NCBI GenBank assembly: GCA_038400315.1
Contig: CP151667.1
Span: forward strand, 4,413,174 to 4,477,173
Direction of reading: 5' to 3'
Length of the DNA stretch: 64,000 bases
Source: Isosphaeraceae bacterium EP7
GTDB lineage: Bacteria > Planctomycetota > Planctomycetia > Isosphaerales > Isosphaeraceae
The notes under the pieces were generated by a model. It was not told where the DNA came from. It did not search any database and saw only the letters and a list, made by a program, of their open reading frames with translations. Both the position numbers and the translations under genes were made by a program. Shown piece by piece: positions 8,461-17,972 of the stretch; position 1 is the stretch's first letter; every line of letters begins with the position of its first letter.

Positions 8461-9585
8461 TCAGGACGTGGTGGCCACCGGGGCGGCGACCTGCTTGACC
8501 TTCTCGCCCGCCTTGGTCTTCAGCAGGGTGATGCCCATCTTGACCTTGTCGGAGATGGTCTTCTGCGAGAGGCAGGTGTAGAGGCAGAGGCGCTCGCAGC
8601 CGACGGTCTGCTTGCGAATCTCCTGCGCCTTGGCCCCGTGCCAGATTTCCTTGGCGCTGGATTCTTTGATGTTGCCGATGGGCGGGTAGAAGAAGCAGAC
8701 CTCGATGTTGCCGTTGGTCCGGATGAAGAAGTCACGCATGCCGACGCGGCAGGGCATCACGTCGGTGGGGGCCTTCTCCTCGCGGAAGTGGGCGGGCAGC
8801 AGGCCGATGACCAGTTCGGAGGTCAGGATCGGGGCGCCAGCTCGCTTCTGCTCAATCATGATATCGACAACCTTCTGGAGGTCGTCCATCTCATCATTCT
8901 CGATCCAGAGCTCGTCGTACGTCTCTTCCGTCCAGCGGTCCATCGGCTGGAAGTTGACGCAGGTGGCGCCCACGTTCTGCGCGAACTCGACCATGTCGGG
9001 CAAGTACTTGTAGTTCTTCTTGCCGATCGTGGGCTTGATGATGATCGGGAAGTCGAGCCCGCGGCGGTCGCGCTCCTCGCGGACGTACTTGATGCCGTCG
9101 GTGAGCTTCTTGAACAGGCCCGGGTAGCCGCGGAGATAGTCGTGAACTTCGGCGTTCGGGGCGTCGCAGGAGACGTTCAGGGCGAACGGATGGGCGTCGC
9201 AGAGCTTGGCGGCGTTCTTCTGGGTCAGGGCCGACCCATTGGTCGTCACGCTGCTGTGGATGCCGTTCTGGTAGCAGAACTTCATCAGGTCCAGGAAGCC
9301 CGGCTTGATGAACGGCTCGCCTCCGCTGAAGCTGATGGAGAACTCGCCGACGAAGTCCTTGATGCTCAGCAGGGCATTCTGCCACTGCTCGATCGACATC
9401 TCTTTTTCATAAGTTGGAAGCCGCCAGTATTCGCAGTAGCGGCATGCCACGTTGCAGCGCTCGTTGACCAATCCGTAAAAGGTGATCGGCTTGGTGGCGT
9501 CGTAGCCAGACTTTAAATAAACAGCTTCGGCAATGTGATTGCGGGTGTGCTTGAAGGCCAGGCGGGATAGGGTGGCGAGATTCAT
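8461..9585 (-). CDS. Radical SAM/SPASM-type protein
   Basis: Radical S-adenosylmethionine enzyme of 374 residues. The CxxxCxxC iron-sulfur motif is at Cys44, Cys48 and Cys51 (CNVACRYCEYW), followed by SFSGGEPF near residue 90 and the VTTNGSAL strand. The C-terminal part has further cysteines in a SPASM-like arrangement (PCRVGMRDFFIRTNGNIEVC, then CERLCLYTC), probably holding an auxiliary cluster. Such proteins mature peptides, lead sulfatase maturation or act in lipid and cofactor pathways; nothing here identifies the substrate. It is lysine-rich compared with neighbours. The gene is alone: convergent with queC and about 390 bp from the divergent parA-like gene. No precursor peptide gene is evident. 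Confidence 0.85.
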   Translation of the reverse strand: MNLATLSRLAFKHTRNHIAEAVYLKSGYDATKPITFYGLVNERCNVACRYCEYWRLPTYEKEMSIEQWQNALLSIKDFVGEFSISFSGGEPFIKPGFLDLMKFCYQNGIHSSVTTNGSALTQKNAAKLCDAHPFALNVSCDAPNAEVHDYLRGYPGLFKKLTDGIKYVREERDRRGLDFPIIIKPTIGKKNYKYLPDMVEFAQNVGATCVNFQPMDRWTEETYDELWIENDEMDDLQKVVDIMIEQKRAGAPILTSELVIGLLPAHFREEKAPTDVMPCRVGMRDFFIRTNGNIEVCFFYPPIGNIKESSAKEIWHGAKAQEIRKQTVGCERLCLYTCLSQKTISDKVKMGITLLKTKAGEKVKQVAAPVATTS

Positions 9586-9977
9586 TCAGACCTCGTCGGT
9601 GAAATGCGAAGGTGGCCGCGTCGGGCCGGCGGGACGAACGACGTGAGAAGAGGCCCTCGGGCAAGAAGGCCCATCTTAGCGTCAGCCTGTGCGACTGACA
9701 AGTTGCCGGGCGCCCTCGACCAAGCGGAACTTTCATGATGACATCTGAGGTATGGAACTCCCACGACCTGTTCGTCCGGCCGCGATTGGGTTAGTCCAAG
9801 GGCAACCATAGGTTACGGCGGCCGAGTCGTCCAATGCTCGGCCCGGACCGGCCTAAAATCGCCGGGGAATTCCCCTTCACGCCCCGTGGCATTCCGGCTA
9901 CATTTCCCGAAAATCGGCCGGAACCCCCGCGTCAAGCGGGCGGAATCACCTCGGCCTACCCACAGGAAGGGACCACC
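9586..9977. other. Intergenic region between divergent radical SAM and ParA genes
   Basis: About 390 bp that must hold the promoters of two divergent genes. The ParA frame stays open back to 9834 without a convincing start. I see no clear operator, riboswitch or RNA gene. Confidence 0.5.
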
Positions 9978-10865
<888 letters not shown>

Positions 10866-11012
10866 CAGCCAATGATCTCAACCTGAATCCAGGAAAGAGC
10901 AGTCGCCGGTCGTCGCTGGACAATCGGCGACTGGCCGGGGTATAGATAGTTTGTTGACGAGATCGCCCCCGCCGGCCTGCGCGCCCGCCCACTCACCCTC
11001 GACGATGCCACG

Positions 11013-11975
11013 ATGAACGTCGCGATCATCATCGTCAATTATCGGACCGCCGGGCTGACCATCGACTGCCTCGCCTCGCTCGCCCCCGAACGCGAGCGGA
11101 TGCCGGGGCTGCGGGTTTACCTGACCGACAACGCCTCGGGCGACGGTTCCGTCGATCTCCTCCGCAAGTCGATCGACGAGAACGGCTGGGGCGATTGGGT
11201 CCATCTCAGGCCCCTGCCGCGCAACGGCGGTTTTTCGTACGGGAATAACGAGGGGATTCGCGAGGCAATCGCCGTCGAGCCCCGCTTCGACTCCATCCTC
11301 CTCCTCAATCCCGACACCTACATCCGGCCGGGCGCCGTCCTCACGCTCGTCGAATTCCTGGAGCGGCACCCCGACGTGGGGATCGCGGGCAGCCGCCTGG
11401 AAGACCCCGACGGCACCGCTCAGCGGTCCGCGTTCCGGTTCCCGACGGTGGCCAGCGAGTTCGAGCAATCCCTCAAGTTCGGGCCCGTCTCCCGGCTTCT
11501 GGCCTCGAAGCTCGTAGCCCCTCCGGTCCCCGAGGCCGACTGCCCCACGGGCTGGGTGGCCGGGGCAAGCATGCTCATTCGCCGCAGCGTCTTCGACGCG
11601 ATCGGCCTGCTCGACGAAGCCTTCTTCATGTATTACGAAGAAGTCGACTTCTGCCTGAGGGCGGCGCGGGCGGGCTTCCCCTGCTGGTACGTGCCCGAGA
11701 GCCGGGTGGTGCACCTCGTCGGTCAGGCCTCGGGCGTGACAAACGCGGCCAAGTCCAGGCGCAGGCGTCCCGGCTACTGGTTCGACTCGCGCAGGCGGTT
11801 CTTCATCAGGAACTACGGCCGCGCCTACGCGGTCGCGGCCGACCTGGCCCACTCGACCGCATACATGGCCTGTCGGATGCGCTGCCTGCTGACGGGCAAG
11901 GCCTCGGCGGATCCCGAGCGGTATCTGCGCGACTTCTTCGGCCATAATGCGCTGATGCGGGGGACCGAGCCTTGA
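11013..11975 (+). CDS. Glycosyltransferase family 2 (rhamnosyltransferase-like)
   Basis: GT-A fold glycosyltransferase of 320 residues, similar in motif to rhamnosyltransferases that build polysaccharides. It opens AIIIVNYRTAGLTIDCL, carries LLLNPDTYI with the DxD-equivalent metal site, and the acceptor-side block GLLDEAFFMYYEEVDFCLRA near residues 193-212. The substrate is inferred only loosely. It is the first gene of a run in which stop and start codons overlap (TTGA at 11972), so translation is probably coupled to the acetyltransferase-like gene behind it. No membrane segment is evident; such enzymes act on the cytoplasmic face. Confidence 0.9.
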   Translation: MNVAIIIVNYRTAGLTIDCLASLAPERERMPGLRVYLTDNASGDGSVDLLRKSIDENGWGDWVHLRPLPRNGGFSYGNNEGIREAIAVEPRFDSILLLNPDTYIRPGAVLTLVEFLERHPDVGIAGSRLEDPDGTAQRSAFRFPTVASEFEQSLKFGPVSRLLASKLVAPPVPEADCPTGWVAGASMLIRRSVFDAIGLLDEAFFMYYEEVDFCLRAARAGFPCWYVPESRVVHLVGQASGVTNAAKSRRRRPGYWFDSRRRFFIRNYGRAYAVAADLAHSTAYMACRMRCLLTGKASADPERYLRDFFGHNALMRGTEP

Positions 11976-12538
11976 GCGACCTGGCCCGGCCGGTCCCCGG
12001 CCTCTGGGCCCAGATCCGCGAGGACTGGGTCGCCCACGGCCGCGACTGGACCAAGCCCGGCTTTCGGGCCGTCGCCGTCCATCGATTCGGCAACTGGCGC
12101 ATGACCGTGACGCCCAAGGTCGCCCGGGCCCCGTTCAGCACCCTCTATCGAATGCTCTATCGACGGGTCCGGAACGTCTACGGGATCGAGCTGCCTTACA
12201 CCGTCAGGCTCGGTCGTCGGGTCATCTTCGAGCACCAGGGCGGTGTGGTCATCCACGGCCACTGCGAGATCGGCGACGACTCGATCGTCCGCCAGTGCGT
12301 GACGATGGGCATCCGCACGCTCGACCGCCTCACGGATGCACCCAGGCTCGGACGAGGGGTCAGCGTCGGGGCTGGCGCCGTGCTGCTCGGGTCGATCACG
12401 GTGCATGACGGCGCGTCGATCGGCGCCAACTCGGTGGTCCTCGTCGACGTGCCCGCCGGCGCCACGGCCGTCGGTGTCCCGGCCAGAATCATCCCCAGCC
12501 GTACCTCGACCACGCCCGCCGAAGGCCTGGAAGGCTGA
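11972..12538 (+). CDS. Serine O-acetyltransferase-like hexapeptide protein
   Basis: Left-handed beta-helix acyltransferase of the CysE type, 188 residues. The N-terminal IREDWVAHGRDW and FRAVAVHRFGNWRM helices match those of serine-acetyltransferase-like proteins in polysaccharide clusters, and the second half is made of hexapeptide repeats (VVIHGHCEIGDDSIVRQCVTMG, then GAVLLGSITVHDGASIGANS). Next to a glycosyltransferase it more likely acetylates a sugar than serine (inference). The start is unusual: a TTG at 11972-11974 overlaps the upstream TGA by four bases; the next ATG would remove the N-terminal helix region. Its stop overlaps the next ATG by one base. Confidence 0.85.
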   Translation: MSDLARPVPGLWAQIREDWVAHGRDWTKPGFRAVAVHRFGNWRMTVTPKVARAPFSTLYRMLYRRVRNVYGIELPYTVRLGRRVIFEHQGGVVIHGHCEIGDDSIVRQCVTMGIRTLDRLTDAPRLGRGVSVGAGAVLLGSITVHDGASIGANSVVLVDVPAGATAVGVPARIIPSRTSTTPAEGLEG

Positions 12539-13497
12539 TGCCGCGGCGATTCTGCGGGATCGACGAGGCCGGCTACGGGCCGAACCTCGGCCCGATGGTC
12601 ATGGCCTCCGTCGAGGCCATCATCGATGACGAGAATCCGGCCTCCGACGGCTTCGACCTCTGGTCGTTGCTGCCTCAGGCCGTCAGCCGAGCCCGAGGGC
12701 CAGCTGCGTGCCTCTGGGTCGACGATTCCAAGAGGGTCTACAAGCCGGGCGGCGGCCTGAGCCGGCTCGACGATGCCCTCGGCTCCCTGATGTCCACCCT
12801 GGCGATTCCCGCCCCGCGCACCCTCGGCGAGGTGGCCTCCAGCCTTGAGGTGTCCGAGGACCAGGCCGAACTCGAACCCTGGGCGGAGGGAGTGCCTCAA
12901 GCGTGGCCACGCCCCTCGGAACGCCCAGGTCCGTCGCGGCTGGTGGACCTCCGAGGCAAGCATTGGCGTCTGACCAGCATCCGCGCCGTGATGGTCGGAC
13001 CCAGGCGGTTCAATGAAGGATTATCCCGCCACGGGAGCAAGGCGGGCGTGCATTTCGAGGCGTTTTCATCCCTGCTCGAACAATGCTGGACGAGAGCCGG
13101 CGACGGCATCCCCACCTCGATCCGGGGGGACAAACACGGCGGGCGCCACTACTATGCCGCCCCGGTCGCCGCGGCCCTGCCGGATGCAGGGATCGAGATC
13201 GAGGTCGAGTCGCCGGCCTTGAGTCGCTACAGGCTCGGCGGCCAGGGGAGGCAGGTCAGCCTGGGCTTCGAGCCTCGTGCGGACTCGGGCGATGGGCTCG
13301 TCGCCCTTGCATCGCTGATCGCCAAGGGGCTCCGGGAGCACTGGATGGCGATGTTCAACGGCTACTGGGCCGGCCGCATCCCCGGCCTGCGGCCCACCGC
13401 CGGCTACCCGCTCGACGCCGCCCGGTTTCGCGCCCAGATTGAGTCGACGGCCTTCGACCGGGGGCTATGTCCGGACATCTGGTGGCGACACCGCTGA
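12538..13497 (+). CDS. Divergent RNase HII-like (RNase H fold) protein
   Basis: The 319-residue protein starts with CGIDEAGYGPNLGPMV, very like the RNase HII opening GxDExGRGPLxGPV. DSKR (63-66) matches the conserved DSKK, and ALASLIAKGLREHWM (257-270) matches the RNase HII helix with ASxxAKxxRD. GYP near 289-291 fits the later GYPT block. The four acidic residues needed for RNase HII catalysis appear to be present: Asp9, Glu10, Asp198 and Asp252. RNase HII removes RNA or single ribonucleotides from DNA. This protein is about 100 residues longer, with an insertion at about 85-190. It overlaps the acetyltransferase gene by one base, suggesting cotranslation, though the link to sugar genes may be chance. 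Confidence 0.7.
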   Translation: MPRRFCGIDEAGYGPNLGPMVMASVEAIIDDENPASDGFDLWSLLPQAVSRARGPAACLWVDDSKRVYKPGGGLSRLDDALGSLMSTLAIPAPRTLGEVASSLEVSEDQAELEPWAEGVPQAWPRPSERPGPSRLVDLRGKHWRLTSIRAVMVGPRRFNEGLSRHGSKAGVHFEAFSSLLEQCWTRAGDGIPTSIRGDKHGGRHYYAAPVAAALPDAGIEIEVESPALSRYRLGGQGRQVSLGFEPRADSGDGLVALASLIAKGLREHWMAMFNGYWAGRIPGLRPTAGYPLDAARFRAQIESTAFDRGLCPDIWWRHR

Positions 13498-13663
13498 AAC
13501 CCGGGTTTCCGCCGGGAAGTTCGAGGCGCAGCCCGGCCGAGCCTGGGTCGGGCCAGACAACGTCGGGCCGAACCAGATCGGGCAGGTCCGCGATTTCTGA
13601 GGAGAGTGGATGCCAGGGCTGGGCATCCAGGGGCGGAGGGCGGCCTCTGGCGGAAGGCTCGGC

Positions 13664-13882
13664 TCAACGCTCGCGGTAGACGATCCGCCCCTTGGTCAGG
13701 TCGTACGGGGTGATCTCGATCGTCACGCGATCTCCCGGCACGATCCTGATGAAATTCTTGCGCATCTTGCCGGCGATGTGCGCCAGGACGCGGTGTCCCG
13801 TCTCCAGTTCGACGAGGAACTGGGTGTTGGGGAGCGCCTCCACGATACGACCTTCAGTCCGGATCGGTTCCTCTTTGGCCAC
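13664..13882 (-). CDS. infA: Translation initiation factor IF-1
   Basis: The 72-residue product is a complete S1/OB-fold IF-1, which binds the 30S A site during initiation. It begins [19 protein letters not shown] and continues with [20 protein letters not shown] and [19 protein letters not shown], all family hallmarks. It is a stand-alone gene here, not part of a ribosomal protein operon, convergent with the RNase HII-like gene. Confidence 0.97.
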   Translation of the reverse strand: MAKEEPIRTEGRIVEALPNTQFLVELETGHRVLAHIAGKMRKNFIRIVPGDRVTIEITPYDLTKGRIVYRER

Positions 13883-14289
13883 CTGGATCTCCAGAAAACC
13901 GGCCCGGCCGCGGCCTCCGGGCGGTGAATGCTAGGGGACGCCCGCCCATGGATCTGGCGGTCACGTCGTCGGCGAGATCCCGAAAGGGACGCACGCTGTG
14001 AGACCTCGCCGTCTTGGCGGGCGAGGAGGGGGCGCGGATTTCCCGTATGCCACAGGCTACCGAAATCGGAAGGTTTTTGCCAGCGTTGAGGCGTCGAGAA
14101 ACACGCGCATGGGAACCGCGATGCCGACACTTGCCCCCATCCGACTCGCGACAACTAGCCTGGACCGGAGCATCCCGGATGGAGGCCAGGGCCCCCACTC
14201 CAGGATCGCGTCGGATGATTCCGGCCTGGCCCGGCGACGACCTTGAACGCATTCCGGGGGAGACCCACGGGGCCGTAGTCCAGGCCTGT
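13883..14289. other. Intergenic region between infA and hisA
   Basis: About 400 bp upstream of infA and downstream of hisA. It should hold the infA promoter. Frames in it look like chance openings in GC-rich DNA; no RNA gene or repeat was recognised. Confidence 0.45.
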
Positions 14290-15021
14290 TCAGCGGGCGG
14301 GGCCCGGATCGCCGGCGCGGAGCAGGGCCTCGCCCAGCGTGAACTTGCCGTCGTAGAGGGCCCGGCCGACGATGCTCGAGGCAACGGGCAGCAGGGCGAG
14401 CCGGTCGATATCCTCGATCCGCCCAACTCCGCCCGAGGCGATCACCGGGGCCTTCAGCCTGCGGGCCAGCGCCTCGGTGGCCTCCAGATTGGGGCCTTCC
14501 AGCGTGCCGTCACGCGCGATGTCGGTGTAGACGACGCCCGCTAGGGGGAGGTCGTCGAACTGCAAGGCGAGGGTCGTCGCGTCGACCGCGGAGACGTCCA
14601 GCCAGCCCTCGGTGGCCACCTTGCCGTCGCGTGCGTCGAGGCCCAGCAGCAGACGACCAGGGTATTTGGCGATCATGGTCCGGAACCAATCGGGCTGCTT
14701 CAGGGCCTGCGTCCCGACGATCACGCGCTCGATTCCCGCCTCCAGCCAAGTGATGATCGTCGCCTCGTCGCGAATTCCGCCGCCGAGTTGGCAGGGGACG
14801 CTCACCCTGCGCAGGATTGCGCGCACCGGCTCGACGTTCACCGGCCGACCTTCCTTGGCCCCGTCCAGGTCGACGAGATGGATGCGTCCCGCCCCCTGGT
14901 CTTGCCAGAGCCCGGCCATCGCGGCCGGGTCGTCGCCGAAGACGGTCTCCTGGCCGTAGTCGCCCTGCCGCAGCCTGACGCAGTTACCCCCGCGGAGGTC
15001 GATCGCCGGGATCACCTGCAT
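14290..15021 (-). CDS. hisA: Phosphoribosylformimino-5-aminoimidazole carboxamide ribotide isomerase
   Basis: HisA isomerises ProFAR to PRFAR in histidine synthesis. The 243-residue product has the beta-alpha barrel signatures: VIPAIDLRGGNCVRLRQGDY with the catalytic Asp (AIDL), CQLGGGIRDEATI, GLDARDGKVATEGW, YTDIARDGTLEGPNLE with the second catalytic Asp, and VIASGGVGRIEDI. ATG at 15021 gives the standard N-terminus; a GTG three codons upstream (15030) is an alternative. It lies 62 bp downstream of hisH on the same strand, so the two are probably cotranscribed; hisF is absent. Confidence 0.95.
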   Translation of the reverse strand: MQVIPAIDLRGGNCVRLRQGDYGQETVFGDDPAAMAGLWQDQGAGRIHLVDLDGAKEGRPVNVEPVRAILRRVSVPCQLGGGIRDEATIITWLEAGIERVIVGTQALKQPDWFRTMIAKYPGRLLLGLDARDGKVATEGWLDVSAVDATTLALQFDDLPLAGVVYTDIARDGTLEGPNLEATEALARRLKAPVIASGGVGRIEDIDRLALLPVASSIVGRALYDGKFTLGEALLRAGDPGPAR

Positions 15022-15083
15022 GGTCGTCACCGATCTTTCTCTGAATGCGATCTCGAAAAACCCGAAGGCGTGCCGGCCTCGGC

Positions 15084-15689
15084 CTACATCCTGGCGAAAT
15101 TAGCGTACATGGTCAGCCCGGCCTGCTGACTCTTCTCGGGGTGGAACTGACAGGCGAGGAGGTTCTCACGCCCCACCGCCGCGGCGAACGGGCCGCCATG
15201 GTCGCTGGTGGCCAGCACGTGCTCGGGCCGGTCGGGGCGGGCGTAGTAGGAATGGACGAAATAGACAGAAGGCGCGGCTCCGAGCCCGTCGAACAGGGGG
15301 GTCGGTCGCGCCAGGTCGAGCGTGTTCCAGCCCATGTGCGGGATCTTCAGGCCGGGCTGAGACGCAAACCGGACGATCCGGCCGGGAATGAGGCCCAGGC
15401 CTTTGTGGTCGCCGTCCTCGTCGGAGCCGTCGAACAGGAGTTGCAAGCCCAGGCAGACTCCCATGCAGGGAACGCCCCGTGTCACGGCCTCGGTGAACGC
15501 CTCGGCGAGCCCCGTCCGGCGCAGCTCGGCGATCGCGTCGGCGAAGGCCCCCACGCCGGGCAAGATCACGCGGGCGGCCGTCCGCACGACGTCGGGGTCG
15601 GCGGTAATCGTTCCCTCGGCCCCCACCGCGGCGAGCGCCTTCTGCACGCTCCGCAGGTTCCCCATCCCGTAGTCGATAATCGCGATCAT
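15084..15689 (-). CDS. hisH: Imidazole glycerol phosphate synthase, glutamine amidotransferase subunit
   Basis: Class I glutaminase subunit that supplies ammonia to HisF for the ring-forming step of histidine synthesis. The 201-residue product begins MIAIIDYGMGNLRSVQKAL, has the oxyanion-strand block ILPGVGAF, the nucleophile in GVCLGLQLLFDGS, the HMGWN motif, and the His-Glu pair in CQFHPEKSQ. ATG at 15689 is preceded directly by a TTG that could also serve. HisA follows; HisF must be encoded elsewhere. Confidence 0.96.
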   Translation of the reverse strand: MIAIIDYGMGNLRSVQKALAAVGAEGTITADPDVVRTAARVILPGVGAFADAIAELRRTGLAEAFTEAVTRGVPCMGVCLGLQLLFDGSDEDGDHKGLGLIPGRIVRFASQPGLKIPHMGWNTLDLARPTPLFDGLGAAPSVYFVHSYYARPDRPEHVLATSDHGGPFAAAVGRENLLACQFHPEKSQQAGLTMYANFARM

Positions 15690-15801
15690 CAAGCCGGCCC
15701 GCCCCAGTTCTCAATCCGAAACGGCCATCGTAACGGCCGGCACGACGAGTCGCCACCCGCAGTCCGATGCGCGGGCCTCGATGGAGGTTCGCGGATGCGG
15801 G

Positions 15802-16386
15802 TCAATCGACGGAGGACGGGCGCCCGGGCCGTGCGATCGGCAGCCATCCCCCGTCTTCCTCCTCGCGATCCTTGCGGGTCGGCGTGGGCGTGCGCCGGGC
15901 GGGTGTGTTGACCGGAGGGATGTCGTCGGGCGGGCCGAACGAGTCGTTCGATGACTCGTCGATCGGGTCGCCCTGGCCCTTGATATTGGCCACCGGGGGC
16001 TTCCTCGTCCGGGAGCGAACGGGGCGGGTTGGCGCGGGATTGCTGGCCGATCTCGCGTCGGAATCGAAGTCCATACCGGCGGAGCGACTGGTGCCATCCT
16101 GCTCGCTGATCTGGACCCGAGCGTCGTCGAGCCTCGCGGTCAACTCGCCGTTGAGCGACTCGATCTTGACCAGGTTATCCTCGACCTTGCGGGCCTCTTG
16201 CTGCGACTGGGCCAGCTCGTTGCGCAGCTTGGAATTCTCGGTCTCAAGCTGGACCACGCTCGTCTTCAGGTCGGCCATCGAGGTCCGACGGGCGAGGAAG
16301 GGGGCCTGCTGCGAGCAGCCGGAGAGAACCCCGAGCACCAAGGTAAGGGCGAGGCCGGCTCCGGGATTGGCGCGACCGTTGAACAT
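15802..16386 (-). CDS. Coiled-coil lipoprotein, function unknown
   Basis: The 194-residue product has a short basic N-terminus, a hydrophobic stretch and a lipobox-like LSGC at about residue 22, so it is probably lipid-anchored. Residues 35-80 form a clear coiled coil (LKTSVVQLETENSKLRNEL and onward). The rest is rich in Ser, Pro, Arg and Asp and looks disordered, ending in a run of basic and acidic residues. I do not recognise a family. ATG at 16386 was chosen because it directly precedes the signal sequence. It is monocistronic, downstream of a 237-bp gap. Confidence 0.7.
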   Translation of the reverse strand: MFNGRANPGAGLALTLVLGVLSGCSQQAPFLARRTSMADLKTSVVQLETENSKLRNELAQSQQEARKVEDNLVKIESLNGELTARLDDARVQISEQDGTSRSAGMDFDSDARSASNPAPTRPVRSRTRKPPVANIKGQGDPIDESSNDSFGPPDDIPPVNTPARRTPTPTRKDREEEDGGWLPIARPGRPSSVD

Positions 16387-16623
16387 CGTGGGGCATCTCC
16401 GAATCAGTGGTCCGCGCCGGGGCTTCGATCTCCGTACGTACGACATCCGCCGGGCGGCCCCCGATCCGTCGTAGGGGCATCGCGGCGGGTGTCCGAAGGC
16501 TGGAGCGATCTCCGGGCGGGCGGGGCCGGGCTGATCCGCCGGCACACACCTCAGCTCGTTGAACGTAGCCTCATCTCGAACATCGGGCGGATCGCGTCGC
16601 CGGATCACGGAAATCGGCCGATT

Positions 16624-17004
16624 TCAGGACCAGTCGGCGTCGCGAAAGCCCTCACCGGTTTTCGCGGCATAATCGGACGGGGGCCGATCATCTGGGATCG
16701 AGGTCGACTCGCTCAGGTCGGGCCGGGAAGGGCCCCCGCGGCTCCGCCTGATCGCCAGGTAGACGGTCATGGTCAGGGCCGTGATCACCGAGCCGGCCAG
16801 GGCGCTCAGCAGGATCACCATGCCGGTGGTGCTGGAGAGGCTCCCCATTCCGAAGGGGAGAAAGATCTGCACCGCGGCGTTGTTCGCCCAGATGAACCAG
16901 AGCATCAGGCCCAGAACCATCGCCAGGCCGACGAGCCTCCGGTAGATCCAGAGGTTCTTGACCAGGGAGGGGCGTCGCCGCTTGTAGGGATAGACCGGTG
17001 CCAT
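16624..17004 (-). CDS. Small membrane protein, LapA/DUF1049-like
   Basis: The 126-residue product has a basic N-terminus, a first membrane segment (VGLAMVLGLMLWFIWANN) at about residues 25-42, a short loop with FLPFGMGSLSS, a second membrane segment to about 85, then a cationic, polar tail. Topology and the NNAAVQIFLPF-type loop resemble LapA-domain proteins, which take part in LPS assembly in other Gram-negatives; the match is by eye only. It follows the prepilin peptidase gene by 32 bp on the same strand and ends the aro-pil operon. Confidence 0.6.
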   Translation of the reverse strand: MAPVYPYKRRRPSLVKNLWIYRRLVGLAMVLGLMLWFIWANNAAVQIFLPFGMGSLSSTTGMVILLSALAGSVITALTMTVYLAIRRSRGGPSRPDLSESTSIPDDRPPSDYAAKTGEGFRDADWS

Positions 17005-17036
17005 GTCCGTCGTTCCTTGGCTAACGCCCGCTGCGA

Positions 17037-17972
17037 TCATCCCAGCAGGGACCAGAAGATGTCCGCCGCGATGTCGAACCTGGGCTTGGCCCAGGCATCC
17101 CAGGCCCAGGGCCAAGCATACATCAGGGACAGCGCCGCGAGTCCGAGGCAAGGCCCGAAAGGCAATTCGCCGTCGGCGGCCGACAATTCTTGTTTTCGCC
17201 GGCGCTTGATCGCCTTCACAATGATCTTGAAAATCGCCACCGGAAGTCCGAAGAACGGGGCGATGAAGAAGGCCAGAACCGCCGCCTGCCAGCCCATGAA
17301 TGCGCCGATGAGGGCCAGGATGCGGATATCGCCGTCCCCCATCGCCTCGCGACGCATGATCACGCCGGCGATGAACCGCACAAACCAGACCAAACCACCG
17401 CCGACGACCAGGCCAATCATCCCGACCTTGAACCCCTCTAGCATCGTCAGGGCTGACGAGGGGGTGGGCCGGATGTCCGGGATGAGGGTTCCCAGCAGCA
17501 CGCCCAGGACCATCCCGGGGATCGTCACGGAGTCGAACACCAGTTTCGACTCGGCGTCGATCACGCCGATGACGACCAGGAAGGCGATGAGGGTCAGGTG
17601 ATAGACCGTCCTCGCCATCTGATGAGAGGTCACGTCGCCGAAGTGCCCGCCGCCCGTCGGGTTGAACGCGACGTCGGTGAGGTAGGCCCCCAGGAAGAGC
17701 AGGGCGACCATCAGCTCGATGATCGGATAGCGAGGCGAGATCCCCAGACCGCACCGCCTGCACTCGCCCCGGAGCGCCAGCCAGCCGAGGATCGGCACGT
17801 TGTCCATCGCCGCGATCGACGAGAGGCAGCGGGGGCATCGGGAGTCGGGCCAGATGACGCTCTTTTCCAGGGGGATCCGGTAGATGCAGACATTCAGGAA
17901 GCTGCCGACCACCGACCCTATCAGGAAGATCCCGCAGCCGATTGTCAGGTGAATCACCAGGGGGATGCTCAT
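17037..17972 (-). CDS. Prepilin peptidase (A24 family, type IV prepilin leader peptidase)
   Basis: Membrane aspartyl protease that cleaves and N-methylates prepilin-like proteins at the inner membrane. The 311-residue product has the N-terminal GSFLNVCIYRIP motif, two CxxC pairs (CPRC and CRRC) at about residues 46-75 forming the zinc site, and the two catalytic Asp motifs IDAESKLVFD and GDGDIRILALIGAFMGW, with about eight membrane segments. Substrates could include the DUF1559 protein in this window and many genome-wide paralogues (inference). Its ATG overlaps the aroK stop by four bases (ATGA). Confidence 0.92.
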   Translation of the reverse strand: MSIPLVIHLTIGCGIFLIGSVVGSFLNVCIYRIPLEKSVIWPDSRCPRCLSSIAAMDNVPILGWLALRGECRRCGLGISPRYPIIELMVALLFLGAYLTDVAFNPTGGGHFGDVTSHQMARTVYHLTLIAFLVVIGVIDAESKLVFDSVTIPGMVLGVLLGTLIPDIRPTPSSALTMLEGFKVGMIGLVVGGGLVWFVRFIAGVIMRREAMGDGDIRILALIGAFMGWQAAVLAFFIAPFFGLPVAIFKIIVKAIKRRRKQELSAADGELPFGPCLGLAALSLMYAWPWAWDAWAKPRFDIAADIFWSLLG

